A stretch of 64,000 nt of DNA from assembly GCA_040754075.1 (NCBI GenBank), contig JBFMDH010000013.1:135232-199231 (forward strand). The letters run 5' to 3'. Shown here piece by piece: positions 27,148 to 37,074 of this stretch. Origin of the DNA: Acidobacteriota bacterium (GTDB taxonomy: Bacteria > Acidobacteriota > Blastocatellia > UBA7656). A program made the position numbers and the translations under genes. The notes under the pieces were generated by a model. It was not told the origin of the DNA, did not search any database, and was given only the letters and a program-made list of their open reading frames with translations. Each line of letters starts with the position of its first letter. Positions within the stretch are counted from its first letter, which is position 1.

Positions 27148-28479
27148 CTATCCGCGAATCCGCAGTTTATAAACCGTCCACTCGCGACGATTATTTTTGT
27201 CATCGGTTGCCGTCAGTCGAATGTAGCGCGCGCGAACCGGAGTAAAGGTTGCGACGGAACGTGTGCCCGTACCAACGCCTTCAAACACCCTTTGCCATTG
27301 ATTGCCATCCATACTGATTTCGACAAGGTAGCGACCGGCAAAATTTTTATTGTCAGGTTCATGCACCTGAACAACTTTGGCAATCGTGTAACTGCCACCC
27401 AAATCTGCTTGAATGAAACTGCCGAGATAATCCGTAGTTCTCGTCGTTGCCGCTGTGCGGTTGTTTTCATCAAGCAAGGCGTTCAGGTTGGAAAAGCCCC
27501 GACCTGTGAGGTTGCGAATCTGCCGATTCATTAAACCGTCGTCATCATCGCGGTCAACCACATCTTCGTCCCGATTGGTTCGTAGTTCAGCAATCGACCA
27601 AAAATGTTGATTGTCGAGGTTGCGCAATGCCGTGATGCGGATAAACCTCGTGATGACCGGCGTAAATCGGGCAACGCTTCTAGCCGTTTCACCCCGACCG
27701 CGAAATACTTCGCGATATTTATTTTCATTGCGCGAATCACTGACTTCGATTTTATATTCTCCGGGATAATCATTGGCGCGCGTGCCGTGAATTTGAACCA
27801 CTCTGGAAATTTCATACTCGCCGCCCAAATCCACATTAAAAATTCGACCACGATAATCGGCTGTCCTACTTGTAGCAAAAGTGTCGAGTTTGTTATCGAA
27901 AGCAAGATTTTTATTCTCCAGCTCTTTCACAGTTTCAACAGGTGCGGGTTCCGGCGCTCTTTTTGGCGGAATGGTTTTAGGTTTTTGTCCGGGGTCGATG
28001 CCGCCGCGCAATTCCGCAATGCTCCATTCCTGGTTATAAGTTTTGTTTAGCGCGGTCGCGGTTACACGAATGTAGCGGGCGCGAACCGCTTCAAACACCG
28101 CTTTGCTCTCGCCTCGCTGCCCTTCGCCCTGCCATGCCAGAAACCAGTTATCCGGGGTTTCGGCAACTTCGACTTTGTAAGCGCCGGGGAAATGGGTCGG
28201 GTAACGTCCGTGGTCTTGAGAAACCCCAATCACCGGTTGAATGCTGCCTAAATCAATCGTAAAACTCATGCCAATATAATTGGGGTTACCAGAATGCGCC
28301 CGGGTGTCGGGGCGGTTATCGAGTGTCGCTGATAAATCAAGCAATTCTCCGGTAACCGCTTGTGGTCTGATGGGCGCGGATTGATAGGTCTGTTGTGCAA
28401 ATATTAGGGGTGTTGAAAAAATGGTAAACGCAAATGCCAATAACGAAATCAATGAAGTAAGTTTATTGGTTTTAATCAT
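27148..28479 (-). CDS. secreted protein with three discoidin (F5/8 type C) repeats
   Basis: A signal peptide (about 1-28, ending IFAQQ) is followed by three repeats of about 110-120 residues. Each has a DNxxxT(R/A)T start, a Y(I/R/L)G...DLGxxYxIxKVVQxH core and a closing RYIRxTA strand, typical of F5/8 type C carbohydrate- or lipid-binding domains. No enzyme domain is present, so it is a binding or adhesion protein in the periplasm or on the surface. The middle linker is rich in Pro and Lys. Start is ATG 28479 with GGAGGAG 7 bp before it. It follows the TonB receptor gene by about 100 bp on the same strand, so the two may cooperate in glycan capture. Confidence 0.85.
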   Translation of the reverse strand: MIKTNKLTSLISLLAFAFTIFSTPLIFAQQTYQSAPIRPQAVTGELLDLSATLDNRPDTRAHSGNPNYIGMSFTIDLGSIQPVIGVSQDHGRYPTHFPGAYKVEVAETPDNWFLAWQGEGQRGESKAVFEAVRARYIRVTATALNKTYNQEWSIAELRGGIDPGQKPKTIPPKRAPEPAPVETVKELENKNLAFDNKLDTFATSRTADYRGRIFNVDLGGEYEISRVVQIHGTRANDYPGEYKIEVSDSRNENKYREVFRGRGETARSVARFTPVITRFIRITALRNLDNQHFWSIAELRTNRDEDVVDRDDDDGLMNRQIRNLTGRGFSNLNALLDENNRTAATTRTTDYLGSFIQADLGGSYTIAKVVQVHEPDNKNFAGRYLVEISMDGNQWQRVFEGVGTGTRSVATFTPVRARYIRLTATDDKNNRREWTVYKLRIRG

Positions 28480-28577
28480 AAGACTTCTCCTCCTCTGTCC
28501 AATTCCACCATGTCCGATGGTTTTTAGACAATGCGAAGTTGTCTTTTATGGGAGTGCGGAAAGTCAAGGTTGATGAA

Positions 28578-30938
28578 TCAATGGAAAGTAAATTTCAAAC
28601 GACCGCTCCAATAACGTAAATAACCGAAGTGCGTTCCTTCAAAGGGATTGCCGAAATTGTAAGCATACTCTTTATTAAACAGGTTTTCTGCATCGACTTG
28701 AAAGTTAATCGCCAGGTGTTCACCTTTTCTCAGGTCAATACCAAATGACCAGTAATAGATTGTCGATGGTTTAACCCGACCGCGTTCAAAATTGACCAGG
28801 TGTGCGCCTCGCGCCTTCATTAATTCTTCAAGCCGCTCGTCATCGACTTCCAGCGGAACGCCGCTTTCATGACGCCCGGAAAATGAGGTCCAGAAATTTC
28901 TATACTCATAGGTTATTCCGAATTCACCGACATTGCGCTGGTCATGGTCTGGAATGAATTTCACCCCGGGACCGATTTCGATAAATTCATCGGTTAAAAA
29001 CAGTCCACCATTAATCGGGCCGGTTTGTAATATTCGTTGATTGGCATAACTCACATACCCAGACCAACCCTTTTTGCTGGGAAAATCCAACCGGGCATCC
29101 AATCCCCGCGCGAAGCCTTTGGCGACGCTGTTGGGAAAGATAACCGTGGTATTGAAAAACACATTCGGGTCGGCAAAATTGCGAAAGTTCCTGTACCAGT
29201 AAACCATGTCCAACTTCGCAAATCCTTTTATATCCTGGGCAAATCCTACTTCATAAGCCGAAGTTTTTTCCGAGCGAATTACCTCGCCGCCACCGGTTTC
29301 ATCGACAAATGGAGAAAGTTGTCGCGCCTGGTCGGAATCCGCAAGCAGGAGGTTTTCAATTTGCGGCGGCATAAATAACCGATTAAACGAGCCGCGTATG
29401 GCGGTATTGGTTTGTGGAATAAAATAGACCGCTCCAATGCGCGGACTGAATTGATAGTCGTTTGATTTTAAACTGAAATAATCATAACGAATCCCGGCGT
29501 TGACGGTTAAATTTTTAATTGGAGAAAAATTATCCTGCACATAGGCGGCAACTTGTTTTCCGACTTTGCGTTCGCGGAAAACGAAGGGATTAGCGGGTGT
29601 AAATTCACGGGCTTTATCGGAAAGACTTTGCTCTTCGGCTTGCTCATCATCGGTTATCGCAAACATAAAATATTCATTCGGAGAAAGCCGCATAAACTCT
29701 TGCCCGATTTTTACGGTGTGCTTTTTGAACGATTGCGTCAGACTCGAAAGAATGCCGATGCGTTTATGACTGCGATTGTGATTGGCAAAGATCGGCGTAT
29801 CAAATTGACTGCCGAATAATTTTGAAGAATAGTAGCGATGAAAGGCTGCAAAATTGGTAACGGTGTTGGGCGACCAGACTCTTTGCCAGCTTAACGATTC
29901 GCTGTTATCTCGCAGTTGCTGTCGCTGTTTTTGTCCGGCTTCCTCCTGTTCCAGACGGTTCGGAACCTGATGATTGGTGCCGTTGATTGACAGATTGACA
30001 ATCAAAATATCGTTGGCGGTCGGATGAAGATCGCCCCGGTGATTCAGACTGATATTTTTTCCGGCGTTGTTGAAATTAAACAAATCCACAACATCAAGAT
30101 AATATTCCGTTTGATAAGCCGACCCGCTAAAAAAGTAACCGTACTTTTTCTTGTAGCCCCCGCCAAAAGATAGCGCCACATCCTTGGTGGCAAATTCACC
30201 GAACCCCATTCCGAAACTTCCGAAATGCGGTTCATCAATACCCGATTTTGGATAAAGCACAACCACCGCGCCTGAACGTCCGCCGAATTCAGCGGGAATA
30301 TTGCCGGTGATGACATCCATCGAATTAACCATCTCGGTATCGGGTGAACTTGCCGACACCGCATCATAACGGTCGGCGCTTGGTATGCCATCAATCACAT
30401 AAAGAATGCCGTCATCTACGCCACGCACATGCAAGAGTCCATTATTTTCTGTGGTAATACCCGGCGTTGAAGCAATCACTCCCTGTATGCGTCCGCGATG
30501 AGCAGAACCGGGAATTCGGCTGATGACGTTTTTTTCAATTTTAATGAAAGTGCTGGTTGAATCTCGCTCAATCAACCCCTGAGTACCGACCACATTCACC
30601 GTATCTTTGCTGCCGGTCGGTGAAAGTTTAATATCAATGTTAATGGGTATATTGGAACGAACGGTTAAACTATCTTGAAAAATGACAAACCCGTAAGCGT
30701 TGACGTTTATCTGATATTGGGCAAATGAGACATTATTAAAAACAAAAGTCCCGTCTGCATCGGTTTTAACCGTGTATGAACTTTTATTAAGCGGATTTTC
30801 AATTGTGACTTTGGCATCGGTGATGATGGCACCGTTTAAGTCAACAACTGTTCCTTTAATTGTACCTATTTGAATTTGGGGAAAACCCAAAAAGGCAGAG
30901 CATAATATCAGGACAACTGTGTTTAGGAGGTTTTTCAC
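28578..30938 (-). CDS. TonB-dependent receptor with carboxypeptidase-regulatory N-domain
   Basis: The protein has 786 residues. A signal peptide (GTG start at 30938, ending LGFPQ) is followed by a CarboxypepD_reg-like beta-sandwich (about 25-110, GTVVDLNGAIITDAKV). Next come a plug domain (about 130-235, GRIQGVIASTPGI, VRGVDDGILYVIDGIP) and a 22-strand-type barrel to the C-terminal F (LKFTFH). This Oar-like layout is common in Acidobacteriota and Bacteroidota. It imports a large substrate, perhaps an oligosaccharide or metal chelate, with TonB energy; no TonB or ABC partner is in view. The discoidin-repeat gene downstream may encode a co-receptor. No TonB-box could be assigned with confidence. 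Confidence 0.88.
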   Translation of the reverse strand: MKNLLNTVVLILCSAFLGFPQIQIGTIKGTVVDLNGAIITDAKVTIENPLNKSSYTVKTDADGTFVFNNVSFAQYQINVNAYGFVIFQDSLTVRSNIPINIDIKLSPTGSKDTVNVVGTQGLIERDSTSTFIKIEKNVISRIPGSAHRGRIQGVIASTPGITTENNGLLHVRGVDDGILYVIDGIPSADRYDAVSASSPDTEMVNSMDVITGNIPAEFGGRSGAVVVLYPKSGIDEPHFGSFGMGFGEFATKDVALSFGGGYKKKYGYFFSGSAYQTEYYLDVVDLFNFNNAGKNISLNHRGDLHPTANDILIVNLSINGTNHQVPNRLEQEEAGQKQRQQLRDNSESLSWQRVWSPNTVTNFAAFHRYYSSKLFGSQFDTPIFANHNRSHKRIGILSSLTQSFKKHTVKIGQEFMRLSPNEYFMFAITDDEQAEEQSLSDKAREFTPANPFVFRERKVGKQVAAYVQDNFSPIKNLTVNAGIRYDYFSLKSNDYQFSPRIGAVYFIPQTNTAIRGSFNRLFMPPQIENLLLADSDQARQLSPFVDETGGGEVIRSEKTSAYEVGFAQDIKGFAKLDMVYWYRNFRNFADPNVFFNTTVIFPNSVAKGFARGLDARLDFPSKKGWSGYVSYANQRILQTGPINGGLFLTDEFIEIGPGVKFIPDHDQRNVGEFGITYEYRNFWTSFSGRHESGVPLEVDDERLEELMKARGAHLVNFERGRVKPSTIYYWSFGIDLRKGEHLAINFQVDAENLFNKEYAYNFGNPFEGTHFGYLRYWSGRLKFTFH

Positions 30939-31020
30939 AGATTGTTACCCTTTCATATTGAGAACTACCACTGTTTGAAAACCGCTACTGAGGCGATGAG
31001 ATTTTGCTACATTTAAGCCC

Positions 31021-32715
31021 TTAACGCAACACACTTCGGGCATCGCGGGAAATCATGACATCCAACAAATGAGGCTGTTGTTTATGGAAACTTTCCGTCA
31101 ACGCCCAAACCAATGCCGCTTGCAACTGCGATGCATCAACCACCCGACGCGCAGCGACCCCCATTGATTCTGCCATTTTGACAAAATCAATTTCCGGTTC
31201 GGTAATATCCATTCCCTTAAATATTCCCCGCTCAACCGATGAACCATTCAACGCCAGTAAACCGCCTTTCAAAATTGCATAACTGGTGTTATTAAAAACC
31301 ACGAACACGACGCCGAGTTTATATCTTGCTGCCGTCCAAAGCGCCTGCGGAGAATAGAGCAATGACCCATCACCAATCGCGCAAATCACCGGACGGTCTT
31401 TGCGCCCGAGTTTGTAACCAACTGCGGTCGGTGCGCCATAACCGAGCGACCCGCCTTTGCAGAAAAGATAAGCGCCGGGTTCGCTGAGTTCAAAAAGCGT
31501 TCGCACATATGCCGTTGAAGTAACCGCTTCATCAACCAGCAAAGTATCGTCGCTGGCGACTTCACGCATGACTTTCGCCACAAAAGCCGCAGGCATCCAT
31601 TCCCCATCTTTCGGAGGCACAGCAGCTTCTTTGAGTTTTGCCCGCCCATCGGTTATTCGGTCGGCAATCAAGGTGCTGCGTCGCCAAACCAATTGAGAAA
31701 AAGCAGGCGTCATCATGGACTTGATTGACGAACTTAAATCTTCAATGGCGCTTCGCAAGTCTGCTTGAATTGCCACCTCAGCGAAAAAATTTTTTCCGAG
31801 TTCGTGGGCGTTTACATCAAGCTGAATGAGCTTACTGGTATCGGGAATCATCCTCGCACCCGTATAAACCAACGGCGCAAGCGTATAAACGCCGATTGCC
31901 AGAATCACATCGGCGTTTTGCAATTGCGCGTGCATCTGATGGGCGGCGGGCGATAGCGGCCCGGCAAACAGTCTATGATCGGTCGGAAAACCCAACAGCG
32001 AATGCAACGGTTCAGGGTGAACCGCTGCGCCAATCAATTCGGCAAATGCAACCAGTTGCGGAACCGCTCCTGCACGCGCTACGCCATCACCTGCGATAAT
32101 CACCGGTTGTTTCGCATCCATCAATAACTTCGCTGCGGCATTGAGGCGTTCAGGGTCAGATTGAAGAGTGGAACCGATTTTGGTTATTTCGGGGAATTCA
32201 AATTCCGCGCGCGCTTCCATAAAATTCACCGGTAATGAAATAAAAACCGGAGCGGTCGGTGGCGTCATCGCAATCGTAAAAGCTCTTGCCAGAACTCTCG
32301 GAATCTCTGCGGCACATTTCACTTCCCAAGCCCATTTCGTATGTTGCCGAGCCATCTCAACCATATCGGCTTGCAGCAAGGGTTCATCAATCAGTGAACG
32401 GGTATCCTGTTGCCCTGCGGTGACAATCAACGGGGTTCCTGCGCGATAGGCGTTATAGAGATTTCCCAACGCATGCGCGAGTCCGGGATTGGTATGCAGG
32501 TTGACGACTGCCGGTTTGCCAGTCGCTTCGGCATAGCCTGCGGCGATACCCAAAGCCGAGTCTTCATGAAGCGCGAGGACATATTCAATCTCGTTGCGTT
32601 CGGCGAAGACATCCATTAAAGGAAGTTCGCTGGTGCCGGGATTACCAAAAATATATTCCACTCCCTGACGGACTAAAAATTCATACATCGCCTGAGCGCC
32701 GGTCATTTCGGGCAT
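31021..32715 (-). CDS. thiamine-diphosphate enzyme, benzoylformate decarboxylase-like
   Basis: The 564-residue protein has the Pyr, central and PP domains of ThDP enzymes. The benzoylformate decarboxylase pattern is visible: GNPGTSELP for the active-site Ser region, the cofactor-activating Glu in LHEDSALG, an active-site His in VNLHTNPG and TAGQQDTRS. The Mg/ThDP motif is GDGSLLYSPQ ... NNTSY. It would decarboxylate a 2-oxo acid, perhaps aromatic, or carboligate. ATG 32715 has GGAG 8 bp before it. It follows the MFS transporter gene by 28 bp on the same strand, so the transporter may import its substrate. Alternatives are acetolactate synthase-like or oxalyl-CoA decarboxylase-like relatives. 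Confidence 0.8.
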   Translation of the reverse strand: MPEMTGAQAMYEFLVRQGVEYIFGNPGTSELPLMDVFAERNEIEYVLALHEDSALGIAAGYAEATGKPAVVNLHTNPGLAHALGNLYNAYRAGTPLIVTAGQQDTRSLIDEPLLQADMVEMARQHTKWAWEVKCAAEIPRVLARAFTIAMTPPTAPVFISLPVNFMEARAEFEFPEITKIGSTLQSDPERLNAAAKLLMDAKQPVIIAGDGVARAGAVPQLVAFAELIGAAVHPEPLHSLLGFPTDHRLFAGPLSPAAHQMHAQLQNADVILAIGVYTLAPLVYTGARMIPDTSKLIQLDVNAHELGKNFFAEVAIQADLRSAIEDLSSSIKSMMTPAFSQLVWRRSTLIADRITDGRAKLKEAAVPPKDGEWMPAAFVAKVMREVASDDTLLVDEAVTSTAYVRTLFELSEPGAYLFCKGGSLGYGAPTAVGYKLGRKDRPVICAIGDGSLLYSPQALWTAARYKLGVVFVVFNNTSYAILKGGLLALNGSSVERGIFKGMDITEPEIDFVKMAESMGVAARRVVDASQLQAALVWALTESFHKQQPHLLDVMISRDARSVLR

Positions 32716-32743
32716 AACATTACTCCATGCATGGGTTTTAAAA

Positions 32744-34150
32744 TTATGGATTCACCGGGTATCCGCTTTTTAAGCGGATTAAACTTTTTGCAAAAGGCTT
32801 CATACCTAACCACAAGGATAACGCCGCGAGGCTCTGCGCGATGCCTCCGACGATAATCAATGAATAGCGGATTGACTGGTCGTTTTGAAATACATAATCG
32901 TTCAAAACCGCAACCGCTGTCGGGCCGATACCTAACCCGATGACATTGACGAAAAAAATATAGATTGCCGAAGCCTGTCCGCGCATCTCATTCGGCACAA
33001 TTTGTTGAATGGCTGCCGGAGCAACGCCAAACGGCGCGCTCGCAAAAAAGGCGGTCGGGATGTAAAGCCAGGTCGCCCAATTTCCATTCGGCGCAAGGCT
33101 AAAGGCGACCCCAGTGGGAATCATCAAAAGTACCGCAAACAGACCAACGCGCATCGGCGCATCCTGATAACCACGTTCAGCAAGCCAATCCGATAAACGC
33201 CCCCCGGCGACGATTCCTGCGGTTCCTGCAAGCGAAAGAATGATGCCTAAAACAATGCCGACCTTGGCAGTTGACCATCCATGTGACACTCTGAGATAAG
33301 TCGGATACCACTGTCCCCCGGCATTAGTCGAAAGCGCAATCAGCCCGAATCCCAGACTGTGACAAATAAACGTCAGCCGGTTTTCAGAAATGTATTTAAT
33401 AAATTTTGCGATTGATACGTTGTTGGTCTCGGCAACCTGGGGTTGCGCTAAAAGCCCGCGCCGAACCGGTTCCTGAATCGTGTACATCAAAAGGGCGAGC
33501 AGGATGCCGGGCAAACCAACGATAAAAAAAATTACTTGCCAGGGGCGCGTCGCGCCGACCAGTGGAAGTTGATACATTTCCTGAGAGGAAACCAACCCGA
33601 CTACGACGCCACCAAGCAAGTATGCCATTCCTGCGCCGAGATAAATTCCCATCGAATAAACACTGATGGCAGTTGCCAGTCGCTCTTTACGAAATGAATC
33701 ACTGATTAATGAAAAAGCCGCCGGTGAAAGTGAAGCCTCACCGACGCCGACTCCCAGCCGGTATAAAAACATCTGCATGTAGTTTTGCGCGATGCCGCAA
33801 AGTGCGGTCATCACACTCCAGAATGCACAACCGATTGCAATGATGGTTCGCCGACTTTTTATATCCGCCAACCGCCCCAGCGGAATGCCAAACAAGGTGT
33901 AAAAAAATACAAAGGCAAAGCCCATCAATAAACTGAGTTGGGTTTTACTGATTTGCAAATCTTTGGTGATGGGTTCAACCAGAAGCGAAAGAATCTGTCG
34001 GTCAATAAATGAAAAGATATAAATAATGGTTAAGACCCCGACCATATACCAGGCATAGCCCGGAGCAGGATAATCTGGTTCAGCGGCGTTTATCCGGGTA
34101 TCGTTTGCAACCGGCTCAAGGCTTTCTATTGTTTCTTTTTGGGTTTTCAA
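32744..34150 (-). CDS. MFS transporter (spinster-like)
   Basis: The protein has 468 residues and twelve predicted membrane helices. The MFS signature after helix 2 is GIPLGRLADIKSRR and a second, RFLxxG-like region after helix 4 reads YRLGVGVGEASLSPAA, both typical of spinster-like or aromatic-acid/hexuronate-type transporters. The N-terminal 40 residues are hydrophilic. The start is TTG at 34150 with GGAG 8 bp upstream. It lies just before a benzoylformate decarboxylase-like gene and probably brings in its substrate, perhaps an organic acid. Substrate not predictable from sequence alone. Confidence 0.85.
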   Translation of the reverse strand: MKTQKETIESLEPVANDTRINAAEPDYPAPGYAWYMVGVLTIIYIFSFIDRQILSLLVEPITKDLQISKTQLSLLMGFAFVFFYTLFGIPLGRLADIKSRRTIIAIGCAFWSVMTALCGIAQNYMQMFLYRLGVGVGEASLSPAAFSLISDSFRKERLATAISVYSMGIYLGAGMAYLLGGVVVGLVSSQEMYQLPLVGATRPWQVIFFIVGLPGILLALLMYTIQEPVRRGLLAQPQVAETNNVSIAKFIKYISENRLTFICHSLGFGLIALSTNAGGQWYPTYLRVSHGWSTAKVGIVLGIILSLAGTAGIVAGGRLSDWLAERGYQDAPMRVGLFAVLLMIPTGVAFSLAPNGNWATWLYIPTAFFASAPFGVAPAAIQQIVPNEMRGQASAIYIFFVNVIGLGIGPTAVAVLNDYVFQNDQSIRYSLIIVGGIAQSLAALSLWLGMKPFAKSLIRLKSGYPVNP

Positions 34151-34379
34151 AAATTACTCCGTTGTAGAATATCCAAATCCTTTAGGGCTGGGTATAAAGA
34201 AATCGTGCTGGTTTATTTTCGCCTGATTAACGGGAAGCAAGATAACAAGGTGCCGGGATGTCGTCAAAGGATAAATCGGAGCGCCGTGAATTATAAAAAT
34301 TCGCCGATTGCGAACCTGTGTGAATAATCCTCTACCTCGACAATTGACTATCATAATTGGCGAATTTGATTTAACAGAT

Positions 34380-34503
34380 GAGCGATTACCTCAATCGCCG
34401 GGTTGAGTCGGCAAACCATACTGCGATTTGTCGCGCATTAATGGTTGCTTTAACGGTGTGGTCAGGAATTTCGCAGGGCAGCTTTTTAGCCGCCCTGCTT
34501 TTT
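34380..34503 (+). ncRNA. candidate small RNA with three hairpins and terminator
   Basis: In order: CTCAA/TTGAG (34390-34407); AACCAT/ATGGTT (34414-34446) enclosing GCGA/TCGC; and GCAGGGC/GCCCTGC (34473-34498) followed by TTTTT (34499-34503), a standard rho-independent terminator. No gene on this strand ends nearby, so the terminator must end a non-coding or very short transcript. Only a weak TTGACT -35-like hexamer (34344) precedes it. Confidence 0.4.
34473..34503 (+). terminator. orphan rho-independent terminator
   Basis: A 7-bp GC-rich stem GCAGGGC/GCCCTGC, extended by an inner GC/GC pair, with five T directly after. No plus-strand protein gene precedes it within 7 kb. Confidence 0.7.
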
Positions 34504-34765
34504 CTTGGGCAAAGCTTTATCGCACCGGTTGAGTATGTGGTTAGCCTCGAGTGGGTTTAACACTTGCGAGACGTCAGCACGATGAAAGGATGCCCCAAGA
34601 ATTCTGAGGTTCGGTGATGGCAGTGGTTAGCAATGCATCATCGTTTAGCAACGGATGGATGGCGATTGAACACTCGAAATATCCAGACCACATACTCGCC
34701 ACAGGTATAACAAATATGGATTTGCGGCAGCGTGTCATTTTCGGAATTTTTTGCATTGCAGGTCA

Positions 34766-34803
34766 AAGAACCCCAAGGCTTTTGGTGAAGCCCTGGGGTT
34801 CTT
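34766..34803 (-). terminator. terminator of the SDR/thiolase transcript
   Basis: AAGAACCCCA pairs with TGGGGTTCTT over 10 bp, then one mismatch, then GGCTT with AAGCC, loop of 6 nt. It lies 86 bp past the SDR stop on the minus strand and is followed there by TTCTTTG. A T-run also lies on the plus strand side a few bases away, so it may work both ways. Confidence 0.7.
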
Positions 34804-34889
34804 CGTAACTTCAGTTTTTTTTACGCAATTCACTATGAAGGACGATGAAGAAGTAACACCCAGTCGCCTCTTCGTCGTTTGTCAGTTGA

Positions 34890-35657
34890 TTATCTCGGAG
34901 CCATGCGAATAGCGCCGTCCAGGCGAATGACTTCACCATTGAGCATCTCATTTTCAATGATGTGTTTGGCTAAAGCAGCATATTCGCTCGGTTGTCCGAG
35001 TCGCGAAGGAAAAGGCACCTGCGCGCCCAATGATTGCCTGACCGGTTCGGGCAATCCGCCAAGCAGTGGCGTATCGAAAATTCCCGGCGCAATGGTCATC
35101 ACGCGAATGCCAAGACTTGCAAGGTCACGCGCCGCCGGAAGCGTCATCCCAACAATTCCGCCTTTCGACGCCGAATAAGCAATCTGTCCGATTTGCCCAT
35201 CGAATGCCGCAACCGATGCGGTATTCACAATCACCCCTCGTTCGCCGCCCGTGGTCGGTTCATTCTTTGCCATTGCAGTAGCAGTCAATCGAATGACATT
35301 AAACGTGCCAACCAGATTGACCTGTATAACCTTCATGTAATGTCCGAGGTTGTGGGGACCATTTTTACCGACGGTCTTTTCCGCCGTGCCGATGCCGGCG
35401 CAATTCACCGCGCCGCGCAATTCACCGAACGCCACTGCCGCATCAACGGCAGCCTGCACGCTCGCTTCATCCGAAACATCGGTTTTCACAAACAAGGCTT
35501 TATCTGCGCCGAGTTCTTCGACCACACTGTTTCCGGCGTTCTCATTGATGTCAGCGATAACCACTTTTGCTCCCGCGGAAGCCAGCTTCCGCGCGGTCGC
35601 CGCACCCAAACCCGAACCGCCGCCTGAAATTAAAAAAGTTTTTCCATTGATTTCCAT
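34890..35657 (-). CDS. short-chain dehydrogenase, 3-hydroxyacyl-CoA dehydrogenase type 2-like
   Basis: This 255-residue SDR has the NAD-binding GGGSGLG motif, NCAG, a catalytic Ser ([11 protein letters not shown]) and YSASK. The sequence [14 protein letters not shown] and the tail with [12 protein letters not shown] are typical of the type-2 3-hydroxyacyl-CoA dehydrogenase (HSD10-like) group. It would oxidise L-3-hydroxyacyl-CoA with NAD in beta-oxidation or branched-chain catabolism. ATG 35657 has a GAGGAA site. The thiolase gene upstream on the same strand supplies the next step, though a 162-bp repeat element separates them. Fair certainty for the subgroup, high for SDR. Confidence 0.9.
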   Translation of the reverse strand: MEINGKTFLISGGGSGLGAATARKLASAGAKVVIADINENAGNSVVEELGADKALFVKTDVSDEASVQAAVDAAVAFGELRGAVNCAGIGTAEKTVGKNGPHNLGHYMKVIQVNLVGTFNVIRLTATAMAKNEPTTGGERGVIVNTASVAAFDGQIGQIAYSASKGGIVGMTLPAARDLASLGIRVMTIAPGIFDTPLLGGLPEPVRQSLGAQVPFPSRLGQPSEYAALAKHIIENEMLNGEVIRLDGAIRMAPR

Positions 35658-35677
35658 AAATTATTCCTCGTTAAGAT

Positions 35678-35839
35678 AGTCTGGAGTCTGGAGTCTGGAG
35701 TCTGGAGTCATTCGGAAATCTTTAATTGCCACCTGATGATTTAAAGATTCACGAATTGGGAAGGTGAGTCTTAAATATTGATTGTTACTGCTTCTTTCTC
35801 AGTGGTCGGACTCCAGACTCCAGACTCACGACTCCAGAC
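35678..35839. repeat. AGTCTGG-armed inverted-repeat element, copy 2
   Basis: The left arm (35678-35709) is four and a half perfect tandem copies of AGTCTGG. The right arm (35806-35839) is the inverted form (GACTCCAGACT repeated). The roughly 96-bp centre differs from that of the first copy (17191-17352), but total length is the same. It sits between the thiolase and SDR genes, so it is transcribed with them and could form a long hairpin in the mRNA. Confidence 0.75.
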
Positions 35840-35846
35840 CTTGAAT

Positions 35847-37007
35847 TTACTGAATTCTTTCAATAATCGTCGCCGTTGCCATGCCGTGACCTGCGCACAT
35901 GACCTGCAAGCCGAATTGTCCATTGGTGGCTTCAAGTTCGGCAAGCAATTTCGACATCAACACTGCACCGGTCGCGCCAAGCGGATGACCATGAGCAATC
36001 GCGCCGCCCCAGGCATTTACCTTTTCCATATTCGGATTCAATTCACGCGCCCACGAGAGCACCACGGTTGCAAAGGCTTCGTTGATTTCAATGCGGTCAA
36101 TATCCGCGAGTTGTAAACCGGCTTTTTCCAAAGCGAGTTTGGTCGCGGGAATCACGCCGTCCAATTGGAATTTCGGATCGGAACCGACGACGACTCTGGC
36201 GCGAAAGCGTGCGCGCGGTTTGAAACCGTCGGCTTCGGCAACTTCGCGATTGGCAATTAAAGCCACGGCTGCGCCATCCGATATTTGACTCGAATTCGCG
36301 GCGGTGACGACACCATCGCCATTCGGACGAAAGACGGTTGGCAAGGTTGCCATCTTTTCCATATTGATGGATTCGCGAATGCCTTCATCACGAGCGAGCG
36401 AAATATTTTTGCCTTCACTATCGAGTCCGGGTGTAGGAATGATTTCGGTATGATTGCCTGCTTTTGCGGCGGCTGCCGCCAGTGCATGGCTTCGCGCTGA
36501 ATAGTCATCCACCTCTAGGCGAGTGATGCCATATTTTTCTGCTAAGAGTTCGGCGCTTTCACCTTGATGCACGAGGTCGTGTTGTTCACGCATCGAGAGA
36601 TAAATATTTTTCCAGACCGCTGCGCCATCGCTTCCCATCTGACAACGAGTCATGTTTTCGACGCCGCCGGCGATGATGTAGTTGTGGTCGCCTGCGGCAA
36701 TTGCCTGTGCAGCAAAATGAATGGATTGTTGGGCGGAACTGCAAAAGCGATTCAGAGCCACGCCGGGAACCTGAATCGGAAAGCCCGCAAGCAGCGCCGT
36801 GCGACGGGCAATATTGATTCCCTGTTCATTGACTTGCGTCACACAACCGATGATGACATCTTCGATTTTCGCTTTATCAATGCCACTGCGTTGGGTTAAA
36901 CCTTCAAGCGCGTGGGCGAGTAAAATATCCGGGCGGGTTTCGCGAAATGCGCCATTAAACCTGCCAATCGGCGCGCGTATCGCATCGATAATTACTGCTT
37001 CTGACAT
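35847..37007 (-). CDS. acetyl-CoA acyltransferase (thiolase)
   Basis: From ATG 37007 (386 aa; AAGGAGA 6 bp upstream, better than the TTG eight codons earlier) the protein is a full thiolase. The nucleophile Cys is in NRFCSSAQQ, the NEAFA motif is present, the catalytic His is in [15 protein letters not shown] and the second Cys in MCAGHGMA. It cleaves 3-ketoacyl-CoA to acetyl-CoA plus a shortened acyl-CoA, or runs in reverse. With the SDR downstream it forms the last two steps of beta-oxidation. A palindrome at 37075-37094 lies between its start and the divergent PQQ dehydrogenase gene and may control both directions. Confidence 0.92.
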   Translation of the reverse strand: MSEAVIIDAIRAPIGRFNGAFRETRPDILLAHALEGLTQRSGIDKAKIEDVIIGCVTQVNEQGINIARRTALLAGFPIQVPGVALNRFCSSAQQSIHFAAQAIAAGDHNYIIAGGVENMTRCQMGSDGAAVWKNIYLSMREQHDLVHQGESAELLAEKYGITRLEVDDYSARSHALAAAAAKAGNHTEIIPTPGLDSEGKNISLARDEGIRESINMEKMATLPTVFRPNGDGVVTAANSSQISDGAAVALIANREVAEADGFKPRARFRARVVVGSDPKFQLDGVIPATKLALEKAGLQLADIDRIEINEAFATVVLSWARELNPNMEKVNAWGGAIAHGHPLGATGAVLMSKLLAELEATNGQFGLQVMCAGHGMATATIIERIQ

Positions 37008-37074
37008 ATAAGTTCTCCTTTTTTTCGCCAAATAATCGAAAAATATTTTTATTCATTTGAATAGAACTTGATTC

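Larger units (their letters stand above)
34151..34889. other. 739-bp intergenic region with two hairpin terminators
   Basis: No protein gene is convincing here. Three short open frames exist; that at 34378-34560 has a hydrophobic stretch but no ribosome site and overlaps a terminator. The region holds a possible plus-strand small RNA (34380-34503), and a strong hairpin at 34766-34803 that should end the SDR transcript. On the minus strand a TATGAT -10-like hexamer near 34348-34353 could serve the MFS operon, without a clear -35. Confidence 0.5.

Noticed and set aside
34381..34446. Resemblance to a c-di-GMP riboswitch (GGCAAACCA)
   Set aside because: Only this short word matches; the second conserved block and fold are missing and no gene follows on that strand.
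34378..34560. 60-codon ORF with hydrophobic segment
   Set aside because: No ribosome site, and it runs through a rho-independent terminator.
35034..35627. 197-codon ORF opposite the SDR gene
   Set aside because: Antisense shadow of a clear SDR; no domain of its own.
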